In this document: positions 17,291 through 26,494 of the stretch, one piece after another
Position numbering within the stretch: position 1 is the stretch's first letter
Layout: each line of letters starts with the position of its first letter
DNA from: Chryseosolibacter indicum
GTDB lineage: Bacteria; Bacteroidota; Bacteroidia; Cytophagales; Cyclobacteriaceae
Length of the DNA: 64,000 nucleotides
Assembly: GCF_018598585.1 (NCBI RefSeq)
Contig: NZ_JAHESD010000015.1
Span: 1,703-65,702 of the forward strand
Reading direction: 5' to 3'
Made by a program: the position numbers and the translations under genes
The notes under the pieces: model-generated
The model's input: only the letters and a program-made list of their open reading frames with translations
What the model was told of the DNA's origin: nothing
The model's database searches: none

Positions 17291-19081
17291 TTACTCTGCT
17301 TCTACCTTTTGAAGTTTCTCTTCAACTTTTTGTTGTAAAATGTGACCTGTATTTTTCATTACTGCATCATCTCCCTTGGATACAGATGTAGCCAGGTTAT
17401 CAACTTTCTTCATCAATACATGATCAGGGAAAGGTGATATTTCAGGATCAGTTATAGCTTCAATAAGTACAGGATTATTTGCGGAGAGTGCGCGCTCCCA
17501 TGCTTCAGCAACTTGTTCTGGCGAGTCTATTCGTATCCCGGTAAATCCTATCGACTCTGCGTATGCAGCATAATTGAATTCAGGAGTAACCTGCGTCGCC
17601 TCAAACTTAGGATCACCCTCCATCATTCGCTGCTCCCATGTAACCATATTCAAATCACGATTGTTAATTACACAGATTATGATATTCGGGTTCTTCCAAG
17701 ACTGTGCATACTTGCTAATGGTAAGCAATTCTTCATTGCCATTCATTTGCATTGCGCCATCGCCTGCAAATGCTATTACTGTTTTTTCAGGATAAGCAAA
17801 CTTTGCTGCAATAGCATAAGGCACAGCGCATCCCATAGTAGCGAGGGTTCCGGATAATGATCCCATCATTCCATCTTTAAAATACAGCTCGCGTGCATAC
17901 CAACTTGCTGTTGAACCTGAGTCCGCAGTTATAATACAGTTAGCAGGTAGCCTCGATGAAAGTTCTTTAAATACTAACTGTGGATTAAGAAGCTCGGCTT
18001 TTCTGGTTGATAATTGTTCTTGTTCCTGCCTCCATTTTCTAACATCATCTTCAATTTTATGCTTCCATTCGTTATTCGGCTTTTTGTGAATTAGCGGTAT
18101 TAACCGTTTAAGCGTTTCGCTGCTATCGCCGAGCAAATTAACTTCAACCGGATATCGTAAGCTTAACATACGACCATCTATGTCTATTTGTACTGCACGT
18201 GCCTGACCTTCTTTAGGGAGAAATTCTGCATAAGGGAAACTTGTCCCGATCATAAGTAAAGTGTCGCACTCATTCATCAGGTTCTCTGTAGCTGTTGTCC
18301 CGAAAAAACCTATTGACCCTGTTACAAAAGGCAGGTCGTCCGCTAATACAGATTTTCCCAGCAATGCCTTTGCTACACCTGCATTTAGTAGTTCAGCAAT
18401 CTGAATAACTTCTTCTGTTGCTTTTGCTGCCCCTGCTCCCACTAGAATGGCTACTCTATTTCCTACATTGAGAATATGAGCAGCTTGTTGCAGTGCTTCG
18501 TCTGTCGGAATCACAATAGAAGAAGGATGGCCTACTCCTGTATGTATCGTGTAATGCTCATGTGGTGGCACTTCAACAGCTTCTTTAGTTTGTATATCAT
18601 TAGGTATGATAACACAAGTTACTGTCCGCTCGGCTTTAGCAATACGAATAGCGCGGTCAACAAGATGTCGAATTTGTGTTTCGTCAGAAGCCATGTGCAC
18701 ATATTCATGTGCTACATCTTTGAACAAGGAAATTAAATCTACTTCCTGTTGATAATTTCCACCTATTGCTTTCCGGGCTGGATGACCAATAATAGCCACT
18801 ACAGGTTGATGGTCAAGTTTTGCATCATACAATCCGTTCAACAAGTGAATAGCACCCGGGCCAGAGGTTGCGAGGCAAACACCAACTTCACCAGTAAATT
18901 TTGCATAGGCGCAAGCCATTAAGGCAGCCATCTCTTCATGACGTACCTGTGTGAATTTAATCTCTTCCTGGGCCCTGCTCAGTGCTCCCATAATGCCGTT
19001 GATACCATCACCTGGATAGCCAAAGATTCGCTTTATTCCCCAGCTCGATAGGCGTTTAATTAAGAAATCACTTACGTTCAT
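17291..19081 (-). CDS. Thiamine-pyrophosphate enzyme, pyruvate oxidase / YdaP-like
   Basis: A 596-residue three-domain TPP enzyme of the acetolactate synthase/pyruvate oxidase superfamily. The N-terminal domain has GYPGDGINGIMGAL and RHEEMAAL with the activating glutamate (Glu49). The middle domain has VAILVGAGAAKA. The C-terminal domain has the cofactor motif GDGAMQMNGNEELL ending in VINN. The family decarboxylates pyruvate and passes the product to oxygen, quinone or phosphate; B. subtilis YdaP, a general-stress protein, is similar in layout. The last 30 residues are a charged extension. It is the promoter-distal member of an operon with the BON protein (20-bp gap), and a stress-related role is inferred. 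The exact reaction cannot be read from the sequence. Confidence 0.85.
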   Translation of the reverse strand: MNVSDFLIKRLSSWGIKRIFGYPGDGINGIMGALSRAQEEIKFTQVRHEEMAALMACAYAKFTGEVGVCLATSGPGAIHLLNGLYDAKLDHQPVVAIIGHPARKAIGGNYQQEVDLISLFKDVAHEYVHMASDETQIRHLVDRAIRIAKAERTVTCVIIPNDIQTKEAVEVPPHEHYTIHTGVGHPSSIVIPTDEALQQAAHILNVGNRVAILVGAGAAKATEEVIQIAELLNAGVAKALLGKSVLADDLPFVTGSIGFFGTTATENLMNECDTLLMIGTSFPYAEFLPKEGQARAVQIDIDGRMLSLRYPVEVNLLGDSSETLKRLIPLIHKKPNNEWKHKIEDDVRKWRQEQEQLSTRKAELLNPQLVFKELSSRLPANCIITADSGSTASWYARELYFKDGMMGSLSGTLATMGCAVPYAIAAKFAYPEKTVIAFAGDGAMQMNGNEELLTISKYAQSWKNPNIIICVINNRDLNMVTWEQRMMEGDPKFEATQVTPEFNYAAYAESIGFTGIRIDSPEQVAEAWERALSANNPVLIEAITDPEISPFPDHVLMKKVDNLATSVSKGDDAVMKNTGHILQQKVEEKLQKVEAE

Positions 19082-19101
19082 ACGCTCAAAGGTTACGGTG
19101 A

Positions 19102-19800
19102 TTACTTATTGCTATTTTGAATATTAACTATCTCGCCACCAGGTCTCCGTACGCGCAACCTGTTCTCGAGATGTTTAACACCCGATACGGATTCTGCTAT
19201 GTCTTCTGCACGTCGTTTTGCCTGCCTGTCATCTACCTGTCCAAGAAGTGTAACTTCACCATTTTCTACAACCACTTCAATGTCAGAAGCATCAACATAG
19301 CGGTCTTCGTAAAGCGCATCGTTAATGTCTTCATGAATTCTTGTGTCAGATCGACTATAGGAGCGAGGCCCTTTACCTTTGTGTGATGCGGATTGGTCTC
19401 GGTTTTTATTTCTGCTTCTTTCTGCAGATTCAATCTCAGGCCATTGACCTGTAGTTAGCCTGTTATATCTGTCTCTGTATCCCGCGTTCTGTTCATAGTC
19501 AGGACCGTTATTAAGGTATCCTATAGAACCATAATTACTTCCATAATAACCATCGGCATTATAGTTCTCGTATTTACCTGTGTTTAACTCATCGTATTGC
19601 GTATTAAGATTGTCATTTTCTCCTTCAGGAAAAGAGTATGACGACTCACCACCGCTATCTTCTTTTGTAGGATAACGATTTTGTCCAAGCTCACGATTAC
19701 GCCTGTAATACTCAGGAGTGTTATATTGAGAATTATTGTCTTGCTGGTTTCTGTTGCCAGAAGATTTAGGATAGTTGCTTCCAGAATTTTTATTGCCCAT
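19102..19800 (-). CDS. BON-domain protein with a disordered Asn/Tyr/Gly-rich N-terminus
   Basis: A 232-residue protein in two parts. Residues 1-135 are low-complexity, rich in Asn, Tyr, Gly, Ser and Arg, without a signal peptide or membrane segment. Residues about 150-225 form a BON domain (EDINDALYEDRYVDASDIEV, NGEVTLLGQVDDRQAKRRAE, VSGVKHLENRLRV). BON domains usually bind membranes or envelope components and are often exported, so a copy that looks cytoplasmic is unusual. Similar Tyr/Asn-rich BON proteins occur with general-stress genes. It lies 20 bp upstream of the TPP enzyme in the same direction and 79 bp downstream of a response regulator. Confidence 0.82.
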   Translation of the reverse strand: MGNKNSGSNYPKSSGNRNQQDNNSQYNTPEYYRRNRELGQNRYPTKEDSGGESSYSFPEGENDNLNTQYDELNTGKYENYNADGYYGSNYGSIGYLNNGPDYEQNAGYRDRYNRLTTGQWPEIESAERSRNKNRDQSASHKGKGPRSYSRSDTRIHEDINDALYEDRYVDASDIEVVVENGEVTLLGQVDDRQAKRRAEDIAESVSGVKHLENRLRVRRPGGEIVNIQNSNK

Positions 19801-19879
19801 AACTATACATGTTAATGATGTACAGGTAGGAATAAAATTGTGCCCTTTAATTTACCAACGCTTCATGATCATGAGGGTT

Positions 19880-20245
19880 CTATGCCGTTGCATTAAGCTG
19901 TTTGCTTATAAGCATCAGAAGTTGGGTTACAGAAAATGGCTTACTCAGAAACTCATTTGCTCCCGCTTCTTTTGCTTTCACTTCAAGATCCTGGTTGCCG
20001 CTAATGAGTATAATAGGAATTTTATTTGTCTCTGGTTTCAATCGCAAATACTTGCATAATGCCAGACCATCAATAGTAGGCATATTCTTATCAAGTATAA
20101 ACAAATCCGGTAGGTCAAGTCTATTTTCTACTATGTTATAACCTGCTGATATTGCCTCTACTTTATAGCCGGCACTGGTTAATATGTTTTGTAGAATTAT
20201 AAGGCTGTCTGAATTATCTTCAGCGACAAGAATTTTTTTTGCCAT
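19880..20245 (-). CDS. Receiver-only response regulator (CheY-like)
   Basis: A 121-residue single-domain receiver. The acidic pocket is Asp10 with Asp52 as phosphoacceptor in LFILDKNMPTIDG, Ser82 in ILISGNQ as the switch residue and Lys102 in FLSKPFS. No output domain follows, so it must act by protein contact or in a phosphorelay. It is the first gene of a minus-strand run with the BON protein and TPP enzyme. The 79-bp gap could hold another promoter, so operon membership is probable but not certain. No kinase is adjacent. Confidence 0.9.
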   Translation of the reverse strand: MAKKILVAEDNSDSLIILQNILTSAGYKVEAISAGYNIVENRLDLPDLFILDKNMPTIDGLALCKYLRLKPETNKIPIILISGNQDLEVKAKEAGANEFLSKPFSVTQLLMLISKQLNATA

Positions 20246-20864
20246 TAGATTTTAAACTTGTTCCAGCCTAAAACCATTGCATAAGGGTTGAAGTTCCCTT
20301 TTACTAAAATTTCAAACTGCAGCTGTGCTTGTTTATGTTGCTGCTATTGCTAACTCCTAAGAAACTTTTATTGAAATGCCTCAGAAACTTTTTAAAAATT
20401 GCTTATCGATTAAGTTGTAAATACTTTTTACTACGTGCGTCCCCACGGTTTGTAGAAAGTTACTATAGTGATAGACGTCTTGTTCAAAATCATTTTTCGG
20501 TACAAGTCATAACAATTGCTATATCTTTTTCTGTTATTACCTTTTCAAGAACTGGTGGTCTATGATGGCTTAAATTCTAAATTCGTTGAATTTCATTCTT
20601 GTAGAATTGTTTCTAAGTAAATAAAAATTCTTAATACACATAGTTTTAAGTATTGTAACTGACTTAATCTTAATCCGCATTTTATTCACATAATCTCGAT
20701 TAATGATCTTGCCGTCTTCAAGAATATGAGATACTCAGCATAATGATAATATCTTTTCTGTGTTGGCTTCGTAATACCTAAGGCAGAAGCATTTGCTTAA
20801 GTTGATGTTTTTCTTTCGGATGAATCAAAATCACTATCTTTATCGCGAGACCAAATAATTGCCG
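20246..20864. other. 619-bp AT-rich divergent intergenic region
   Basis: No convincing gene is seen between the divergent response regulator and E1 dehydrogenase genes. The one open frame of note on the plus strand (20329-20565) encodes a Leu/Phe/Lys-rich peptide expected by chance from AT-rich DNA. The region must hold promoters for both flanking genes, of which only a plus-strand -7 element near 20835 was recognised. Confidence 0.6.
20814..20842 (+). promoter_or_regulatory. Possible promoter for the fused E1 dehydrogenase gene
   Basis: TATCTTTA (20835-20842) matches TAnnTTTG at seven of eight positions. A TTTC lies 17 nt upstream (20814-20817), slightly closer than the usual 18-20 nt. The ATG is 22 nt downstream. 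Confidence 0.35.
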
Positions 20865-22961
20865 ATGACTGTCAGTGATACCCAAAAGGGAAGTGATAAA
20901 TATCAGCTTAAAGTTGATAGAGAAGTTTTATTAAAAGCGTATCTGTTAATGTGTACATCCAAAAGGATGGCCGAGTTATATGATGAGAACAGAGATGTTT
21001 GTAGTAAATATGTTCACAGTACGTCAAGAGGGCACGAGGCTATTCAGCTCGCAGCAGGCCTTCAACTAAAACATTATGATTATGCATCTCTTTACTATCG
21101 TGATGAGTCTATGTTACTGGCAATGGGGCTTGAGCCTTACGAACTCATGCTTCAGCTGATGGCAAAAGCAGAAGACCCTTTTTCAGGAGGAAGGTCTTAC
21201 TACGGTCATCCATCCTTAAAAAGAACAGGGTTCCCAGTTATTCCTCACCAAAGCTCGGCAACGGGTATGCAAGCCATACCTGCAACAGGTATGGCTCATG
21301 GCATCGCATATCTTGAATCGCAGAATTTGTTAAAAGCAGACGAAGCTCCTGTAGTATTATGTTCACTAGGCGATGGCTCTGTTACAGAAGGTGAGGTAGC
21401 AGAGGCATTTCAGATGGCTGTATTAAAAAAATTACCAATTATTTACCTTATCCAGGATAATGACTGGGGTATATCTGCAACAGGAAAGGAGATGCGAGCC
21501 ATGGATGCCTACGAGTATGCCTCTGGCTTTAAAGGATTGGAAAGGATGGTTGTTGATGGTGCTGATTTTGTTGGCTCATACCTTGGGTTAAAAAAAGCGA
21601 TTGAATATGTAAGAGAAAAAAGGAGCCCGGTTCTTGTTCATGCCAAGTGTCCTCTATTAGGTCATCACACTTCGGGGGTAAGAAGGGAATGGTATCGTGG
21701 TGAAGATCTGGATGAACACCGAAAACTAGACCCGGTGGTAAAGCTTCGTAATTACTTACTCGAAATACAGGAGCCGGAAGACAGTTTGTTATCCATTGAA
21801 CAAAAGGTATCCGAAAAAGTTATTTCTGACTACGAAAGAGCAGTTCAAGCGCCTGATCCTGATGTTACTGATTTTGGTTCTCATGAGTTTGCTCCAACCA
21901 TTATTACAGAAGAAAAGGGAAACCGTTTTCCTGCAAATGGTGTAAAGGTTGTAATGGTAGATGCTGCGCTTCATGCAATGGATGAGATTCTTAAGAAACA
22001 TCCTGAAGCGCTCTTCTATGGGCAGGATGTAGGCCGAAGGTTAGGGGGCGTTTTCCGGGAGGCAGCTACACTGGCACAGAAGTATGGCGACAATAGAGTT
22101 TTCAATACACCCATACAAGAAGCGTATATCATAGGCTCAACAGCAGGAATGTCAGCAGTGGGAGCGAAGCCCATTGTTGAAATTCAGTTTGCTGATTATA
22201 TCTGGCCTGGCATAAACCAGTTAGTAGAAGAATTGTCCAAGAGCTGTTACTTATCCAAAGGTAAATTTCCAATACAGGCATTGATACGTGTTCCAATTGG
22301 CGCGTATGGAGGAGGTGGGCCATACCATTCTGGAAGTATAGAGTCTACGTTGTTAACCATCCGCGGGATAAAAATAGTTTATCCTTCTAACGCGGCAGAT
22401 ATGAAAGGATTATTAAAAGCTTCTTTTTACGATCCTAACCCTGTTGTGCTATTGGAACATAAAGGCTTGTACTGGTCTAAAGTGGCCGGTACTTCAGAGG
22501 CAAAAACTATTGAGCCTGATGAAGATTACATCATTCCTTTAGGTAAAGCTAACGTTGTTCAGAAAGCACACGAAGAAAAAATAGAACGGGGTGAATCTTG
22601 CGTAGTAATCACTTACGGTATGGGCGTATACTGGGCGAAAGAAGCGTCGCAGGAGTTTGCAGGTCAGGTCGAAATATTGGATCTAAGAACGCTTAACCCT
22701 ATTGATTGGGATCAGATTAAGTTATCTGTTAAAAAACATAGCCGTGCTTTTATCTTAACCGAGGAGCCATTATTGAACTCCTTTGCTGAATCTTTAGCAG
22801 GGAGAATATCGAAAGAGTTATTTAATTATCTGGATGCACCCGTATGGACATTCGGTGCTGCCAATCTTCCTGCAATACCGCTAAATGTTGATCTTGAAAA
22901 AATGATGCTCCCAAATGCCGAAAAAGTAAAGACGGAAATAAGTAAGCTACTTGGTTACTAA
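20865..22961 (+). CDS. 2-oxoacid dehydrogenase E1 component, fused alpha and beta subunits
   Basis: A 698-residue TPP-dependent dehydrogenase in which E1 alpha (about 1-330) and beta (about 355-698) are joined in one chain. The alpha half has the TPP motif GDGSVTEGEVAEAF followed by IQDNDWGIS, and VHSTSRGHEAIQLA near the start. The beta half has FYGQDVGRRLGGVF, FNTPIQEAYIIG, EIQFADYIWPGINQL and RVPIGAYGGGGPYHSGSIE. The fused form is common in Bacteroidota and is usually assigned to branched-chain or pyruvate dehydrogenase complexes. No E2 or E3 gene is adjacent, so the substrate is undecided. The ATG at 20865 is preferred to a TTG two codons earlier. Confidence 0.93.
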   Translation: MTVSDTQKGSDKYQLKVDREVLLKAYLLMCTSKRMAELYDENRDVCSKYVHSTSRGHEAIQLAAGLQLKHYDYASLYYRDESMLLAMGLEPYELMLQLMAKAEDPFSGGRSYYGHPSLKRTGFPVIPHQSSATGMQAIPATGMAHGIAYLESQNLLKADEAPVVLCSLGDGSVTEGEVAEAFQMAVLKKLPIIYLIQDNDWGISATGKEMRAMDAYEYASGFKGLERMVVDGADFVGSYLGLKKAIEYVREKRSPVLVHAKCPLLGHHTSGVRREWYRGEDLDEHRKLDPVVKLRNYLLEIQEPEDSLLSIEQKVSEKVISDYERAVQAPDPDVTDFGSHEFAPTIITEEKGNRFPANGVKVVMVDAALHAMDEILKKHPEALFYGQDVGRRLGGVFREAATLAQKYGDNRVFNTPIQEAYIIGSTAGMSAVGAKPIVEIQFADYIWPGINQLVEELSKSCYLSKGKFPIQALIRVPIGAYGGGGPYHSGSIESTLLTIRGIKIVYPSNAADMKGLLKASFYDPNPVVLLEHKGLYWSKVAGTSEAKTIEPDEDYIIPLGKANVVQKAHEEKIERGESCVVITYGMGVYWAKEASQEFAGQVEILDLRTLNPIDWDQIKLSVKKHSRAFILTEEPLLNSFAESLAGRISKELFNYLDAPVWTFGAANLPAIPLNVDLEKMMLPNAEKVKTEISKLLGY

Positions 22962-22986
22962 AACGAGAAGAGGAAATAAATCACAT

Positions 22987-25461
22987 TTAAAAAGGATATC
23001 CAATGTTGAAGTTGTAAATAACAGGCTCTTTAACCGGGCCTCTCATCGTTCCGTCACTATTCGTATTTGCGTATGGTTTCCAGAACCTGAACTTGTCAAG
23101 TACAAAGCGGTCGCCAGGTTCTCTTGCAGGGTCATATGCTTTGATGCCGACATCTAATCTGAAGATGAGGAAAGTAAAATCAAAGCGTAAACCAAATCCC
23201 GTTCCTATACCCAGTTCACGATAAAATGAATCTACCCTGAATTGGGAACTTCCTTTTGCAGGTGTATTAGGATCACTAATGGTTCGTTGGCTAGACCATA
23301 CGTTTCCGGCGTCAATAAAAACAGCACCATGTACAAAGCCGAAAAGTTTGGAGCGAAGCTCGACACTTCCTTCAAGGAGAATTTCACCCGGCTGTTCAAA
23401 TTGATAATTGAACAATCCCTTTTGCTGTGGATTTTCATTCAACGGAGGAGGTACTGATCCTAATCCAAGCCGTCGGGGTCTCCATGCACGCACGCTGTTA
23501 CTTCCTCCTACAAAATAGAATTTTTCATAAGGTAAAGAATTTCCAGAGCCATAAGACCATGCATAGCCCGTGTTGACTCGATAGGCAAGCGTAGCCCATT
23601 TGTTTAGAATTTTTAATTTCCTGAAGTCTAAGCTGAAGCGGAGGTATTTAAAATATTGAAGTCCCTGATCTGTGATAATAGCAGGATCAATAAAATTTAA
23701 AGTAGTTCCTCCTGATTCAACTTGTCCTCTTAAGAAGAATGCATTTTTATCATAAGTGCCATAATCTTTACTCCACGTAATACCAAAGATCATACTGCTT
23801 ACGAAAGAGGGCTCAAATGATCTTTTTAGGTTGTAATTGCCCTGTTCATATAATCTGTTAAGTAACGTGTTGAAGGTATCATCTTTTATGGTGGAGTTAA
23901 TAAGACTTATGTTGGTAAGAGCAAGGGAGTATTGTGTTGACCTCTTGTTCTGCCAGGTATAAGTGTTGGAAAGTGTCGTACTCGTTCTTCTATACTCAGG
24001 TCTCTCTGAAAAACTGTATCCTACAGAAAGCCTTGTTTTAGGATTATATTTTCCTAACCTTATTTGTGTACCACCCCTGAAGGGCCAAAGAAATTGCGGG
24101 AAGAGAAGGGACGCATTTACACCGGCTTCAGTGCTGCGGTAAATCTGATCTCCTGTCGCTCCTGCTACACCTTCTACACCAATACGGCCGCTAAATTCAA
24201 AGTTCTCTAATCCCCTGAATATGTTCCTTTTTTTAAAGGTGATGTTATAGAAGGGACCAGGATAGCCTTGTGTAATGTTTAAGCCTACTTCGTTAGACCA
24301 TTCATACCTATCCAAAGGGCTGGTAAAAATATTGGCAATAAACCTTCCACCGGATGTATCGTAATTGATGTTCACAAATTTAAAAGCATCCAGATTTGCC
24401 AACTGCCTCTGGGAATTATAAGTATTTGACCTGCTATAAAGTGATGCAGGGGTAAGGAAGAGACGTTGACTCAGTATTTTTAAATTATAGTTGTTCTCAA
24501 AATATCGATATTGTACATCTCTGTATGTTCTTGTTTTTCTCGAATAGCCAGGATAAGGAACCCCTGCATCGGTGGTAAACCGGATTGAATCAATTTCAAA
24601 CTGTTTATGATATCCTCGTTTCGCAGGATTGCGGATAAATAGGATTACCAAAACTTTGTTGTTCTTAAGCGCGGAAGTGTCTACTTCAAAATCTATGTAT
24701 TGTCTGCTAAAGTCAAAAAATCCATTATCCTTCAGGAGAAGATCTAGCCGTTCTCGTTCTTTTGACAGATTACTTTCTTCATAGCGCTCACTCTTCTTGA
24801 GAAGGCTTTCACTTTTATTGTTTGATACAATCCTGTTTACAGTAGTATCCTGAATGCGGTAAATGATGGAATCTATTATAAAAGGAGGACCGGTCTCAAT
24901 ACGATAATTGATCGTTACTAATTTTCCTATTGTATTAATTCTTGTAGTAACGCTATTAGTAAAGTATCCTTTTGAAAACAAATAGTTACTGAACCGATCC
25001 AACGTAGTTTTTACCAACACGCTGTCGAAAACTGCAACCGGCTCACCCCATTGCATAAACTGGTTTCCGTTTTCAATACGAGAGTTAAACTTGTCAATCT
25101 TCTTTTGTTTTCTGAACTGAAGGTTGTTGATCTTTTTCTGATTTGTTGTCTTTGCTATCTTGGCATCGAACTTCTTTTCGGCTTGTTCTTTCTTGCGGAC
25201 GAACTTCTCCTTATTGTAACGTTTCAAACCGGCGTAATACATTGTAACCAGAAGATGGAAAGACGGTACGCCCAAAAAACGGCGGTTAGGCCGCTGTACG
25301 TAGAGCGAACGCAGCTCTTCCTGATCAACTTTTCTGGAAACACGGGTGGTTTGTCTTACAAGAAGTTTCTCATCATCCTTTAAATGCTTCGTACCCAAAC
25401 AACCTGTTAACAGCAGGGGCATGAGGATTAAAAGAAAATATCTATTTTTCGAAGTACTCAA
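22987..25461 (-). CDS. tamL: BamA/TamA-family outer-membrane protein (TamL-like lipoprotein)
   Basis: An outer-membrane Omp85-family protein of about 824 residues. The start chosen is TTG at 25461, which gives a clean lipoprotein signal (STSKNRYFLLILMPLLLTGC); a TTG at 25515 would extend it into the divergent methyltransferase gene. After the lipid-anchored cysteine come POTRA-like periplasmic repeats (about 150-380), including ETGPPFIIDSIIYRI and KDNGFFDFSRQYIDFEVD. The C-terminal half is a 16-strand-type barrel with GGSNSVRAWRPRRLG, the conserved Omp85 'VRG(F/Y)'-like loop, and FIDAGNVW. In Bacteroidota this lipidated TamA homologue (TamL) is thought to work with TamB in envelope assembly. 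tamB is not in the window. Confidence 0.87.
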   Translation of the reverse strand: MSTSKNRYFLLILMPLLLTGCLGTKHLKDDEKLLVRQTTRVSRKVDQEELRSLYVQRPNRRFLGVPSFHLLVTMYYAGLKRYNKEKFVRKKEQAEKKFDAKIAKTTNQKKINNLQFRKQKKIDKFNSRIENGNQFMQWGEPVAVFDSVLVKTTLDRFSNYLFSKGYFTNSVTTRINTIGKLVTINYRIETGPPFIIDSIIYRIQDTTVNRIVSNNKSESLLKKSERYEESNLSKERERLDLLLKDNGFFDFSRQYIDFEVDTSALKNNKVLVILFIRNPAKRGYHKQFEIDSIRFTTDAGVPYPGYSRKTRTYRDVQYRYFENNYNLKILSQRLFLTPASLYSRSNTYNSQRQLANLDAFKFVNINYDTSGGRFIANIFTSPLDRYEWSNEVGLNITQGYPGPFYNITFKKRNIFRGLENFEFSGRIGVEGVAGATGDQIYRSTEAGVNASLLFPQFLWPFRGGTQIRLGKYNPKTRLSVGYSFSERPEYRRTSTTLSNTYTWQNKRSTQYSLALTNISLINSTIKDDTFNTLLNRLYEQGNYNLKRSFEPSFVSSMIFGITWSKDYGTYDKNAFFLRGQVESGGTTLNFIDPAIITDQGLQYFKYLRFSLDFRKLKILNKWATLAYRVNTGYAWSYGSGNSLPYEKFYFVGGSNSVRAWRPRRLGLGSVPPPLNENPQQKGLFNYQFEQPGEILLEGSVELRSKLFGFVHGAVFIDAGNVWSSQRTISDPNTPAKGSSQFRVDSFYRELGIGTGFGLRFDFTFLIFRLDVGIKAYDPAREPGDRFVLDKFRFWKPYANTNSDGTMRGPVKEPVIYNFNIGYPF

Positions 25462-25473
25462 GCTTAATAAAGA

Positions 25474-26211
25474 ATGCTTTCCAAAGCCAACGTTAAACTC
25501 ATCAAATCTCTGCAATTAAAGAAATACAGAAAACAGGAGCAATGTTTTCTTGTAGAAGGGGCAAAAAGTGTTACCGAATTATTATCGTCTGAATTTGAAG
25601 TAGTTAAACTCTTCGGAACATCAGACTTCTTATCCGGGATTAAAAACACAGGTCGCATAGAGGTTAATGAAGTATCAGAAAAAGAACTAGACGGTCTAGG
25701 CGAGTTCCAATCCAACAACACGGCACTGGCTGTTGCAAGAATCAAACCAAACAAGTCAATAACGATTGGTACTGATGAATTTGGGATAGCACTAGATAAC
25801 ATCCGCGATCCTGGAAACCTGGGAACCATCATCCGTACTGCAGACTGGTATGGTATCCATAAGATTATTGCATCTCACGAAACTGCCGATTTTTATAATC
25901 CTAAAGTTATCAGTGCCACCATGGGCTCCTTTACAAGGGTTAGTTTTCAATATGTTGATATTAAGGAATACCTGGCAGGTTTTGGTGGCTCTATTTACGG
26001 GGCCTATTTGAATGGAAAAAACGTTCATCAAACTACGTTCAAAAAAGGAGGGCTGATTCTGATAGGAAACGAGTCGCACGGAATATCACCAGATCTGGAA
26101 ACCCTCGTTACCGACAAGATTACAATACCTCGTTATGGCCATGCAGAATCGTTAAATGCAGCCATTGCCACCGCAATTATTTGCGATAACGTAAGGCGTA
26201 ATAGCGATTAA
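25474..26211 (+). CDS. SpoU/TrmH-family RNA 2'-O-methyltransferase
   Basis: A 245-residue SPOUT methyltransferase. The N-terminal substrate-binding region (about 1-95) starts MLSKANVKLIKSLQLKKYR. The catalytic domain has the three family motifs: NIRDPGNLGTIIRTADWYG, LILIGNESHGIS and IPRYGHAESLNAAIATAI, which form the trefoil knot that binds S-adenosylmethionine. It is expected to methylate ribose in rRNA or tRNA in the cytoplasm; the N-terminal extension favours an rRNA enzyme (RlmB/TsnR-like). Its ATG is 12 bp from the preferred start of the divergent tamL, an arrangement seen often in Bacteroidota. Confidence 0.92.
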   Translation: MLSKANVKLIKSLQLKKYRKQEQCFLVEGAKSVTELLSSEFEVVKLFGTSDFLSGIKNTGRIEVNEVSEKELDGLGEFQSNNTALAVARIKPNKSITIGTDEFGIALDNIRDPGNLGTIIRTADWYGIHKIIASHETADFYNPKVISATMGSFTRVSFQYVDIKEYLAGFGGSIYGAYLNGKNVHQTTFKKGGLILIGNESHGISPDLETLVTDKITIPRYGHAESLNAAIATAIICDNVRRNSD

Positions 26212-26277
26212 ACCTTTGCGATATAATCGTCAATATTTACATTTTAATCGCCCGTTGAGTCGGATCATACCGGCACA

Positions 26278-26405
26278 TGAGCCATAGATCAGCCGTACTT
26301 GAGCCGTATATGAGCCGTATAGGCTGCGTTTTTAGCGAAATTTGAGGCCTTATACGGCTCATATACGGCTCATATACGGCTCAACCCGGGCTTAAGCACG
26401 GCTTA
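26278..26405. repeat. Inverted arrays of 11-bp tandem repeats (site A)
   Basis: The left arm has four contiguous 11-bp units starting at 26278, 26289, 26300 and 26311, the last two being identical TGAGCCGTATA. After a 29-bp spacer the right arm has five units in the opposite orientation at 26351, 26362, 26373 (all TATACGGCTCA), 26384 and 26395, decaying outward. The perfect inner units are complementary over at least 22 bp, so a transcript could form a long hairpin. The site lies between convergent genes and is separate from the transketolase terminator. It is not a CRISPR array: units are too short and there are no spacers. Confidence 0.85.
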
Positions 26406-26447
26406 AAGCCAGGTTTTTCTTAAATTCTTAGATAAAGGATCCAATAC

Positions 26448-26474
26448 AAAAAAAGCCGGCTTATGGCCGGCTTT
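26448..26474 (-). terminator. Rho-independent terminator of the transketolase gene
   Basis: AAAGCCGGC / GCCGGCTTT forms a 9-bp GC-rich stem with a TTATG loop. Read on the minus strand it is followed by seven T residues. It starts about 20 nt after the transketolase stop codon. Confidence 0.92.
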
Positions 26475-26494
26475 GCTGCTATAGTGTCTGTTTA

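Noticed and set aside
20329-20565. Plus-strand 78-codon frame in the 20.2-20.9 kb gap
   Set aside because: Composition (Leu, Phe, Lys, Ser) is that of random AT-rich DNA, with no domain or signal and no promoter.
25462-25515. Longer N-terminus for TamL from the TTG at 25515
   Set aside because: It would overlap the divergent methyltransferase start and place 18 extra residues before an otherwise ideal lipoprotein signal.
26278-26405. CRISPR array
   Set aside because: Units are 11 bp, contiguous and partly inverted; there are no unique spacers.
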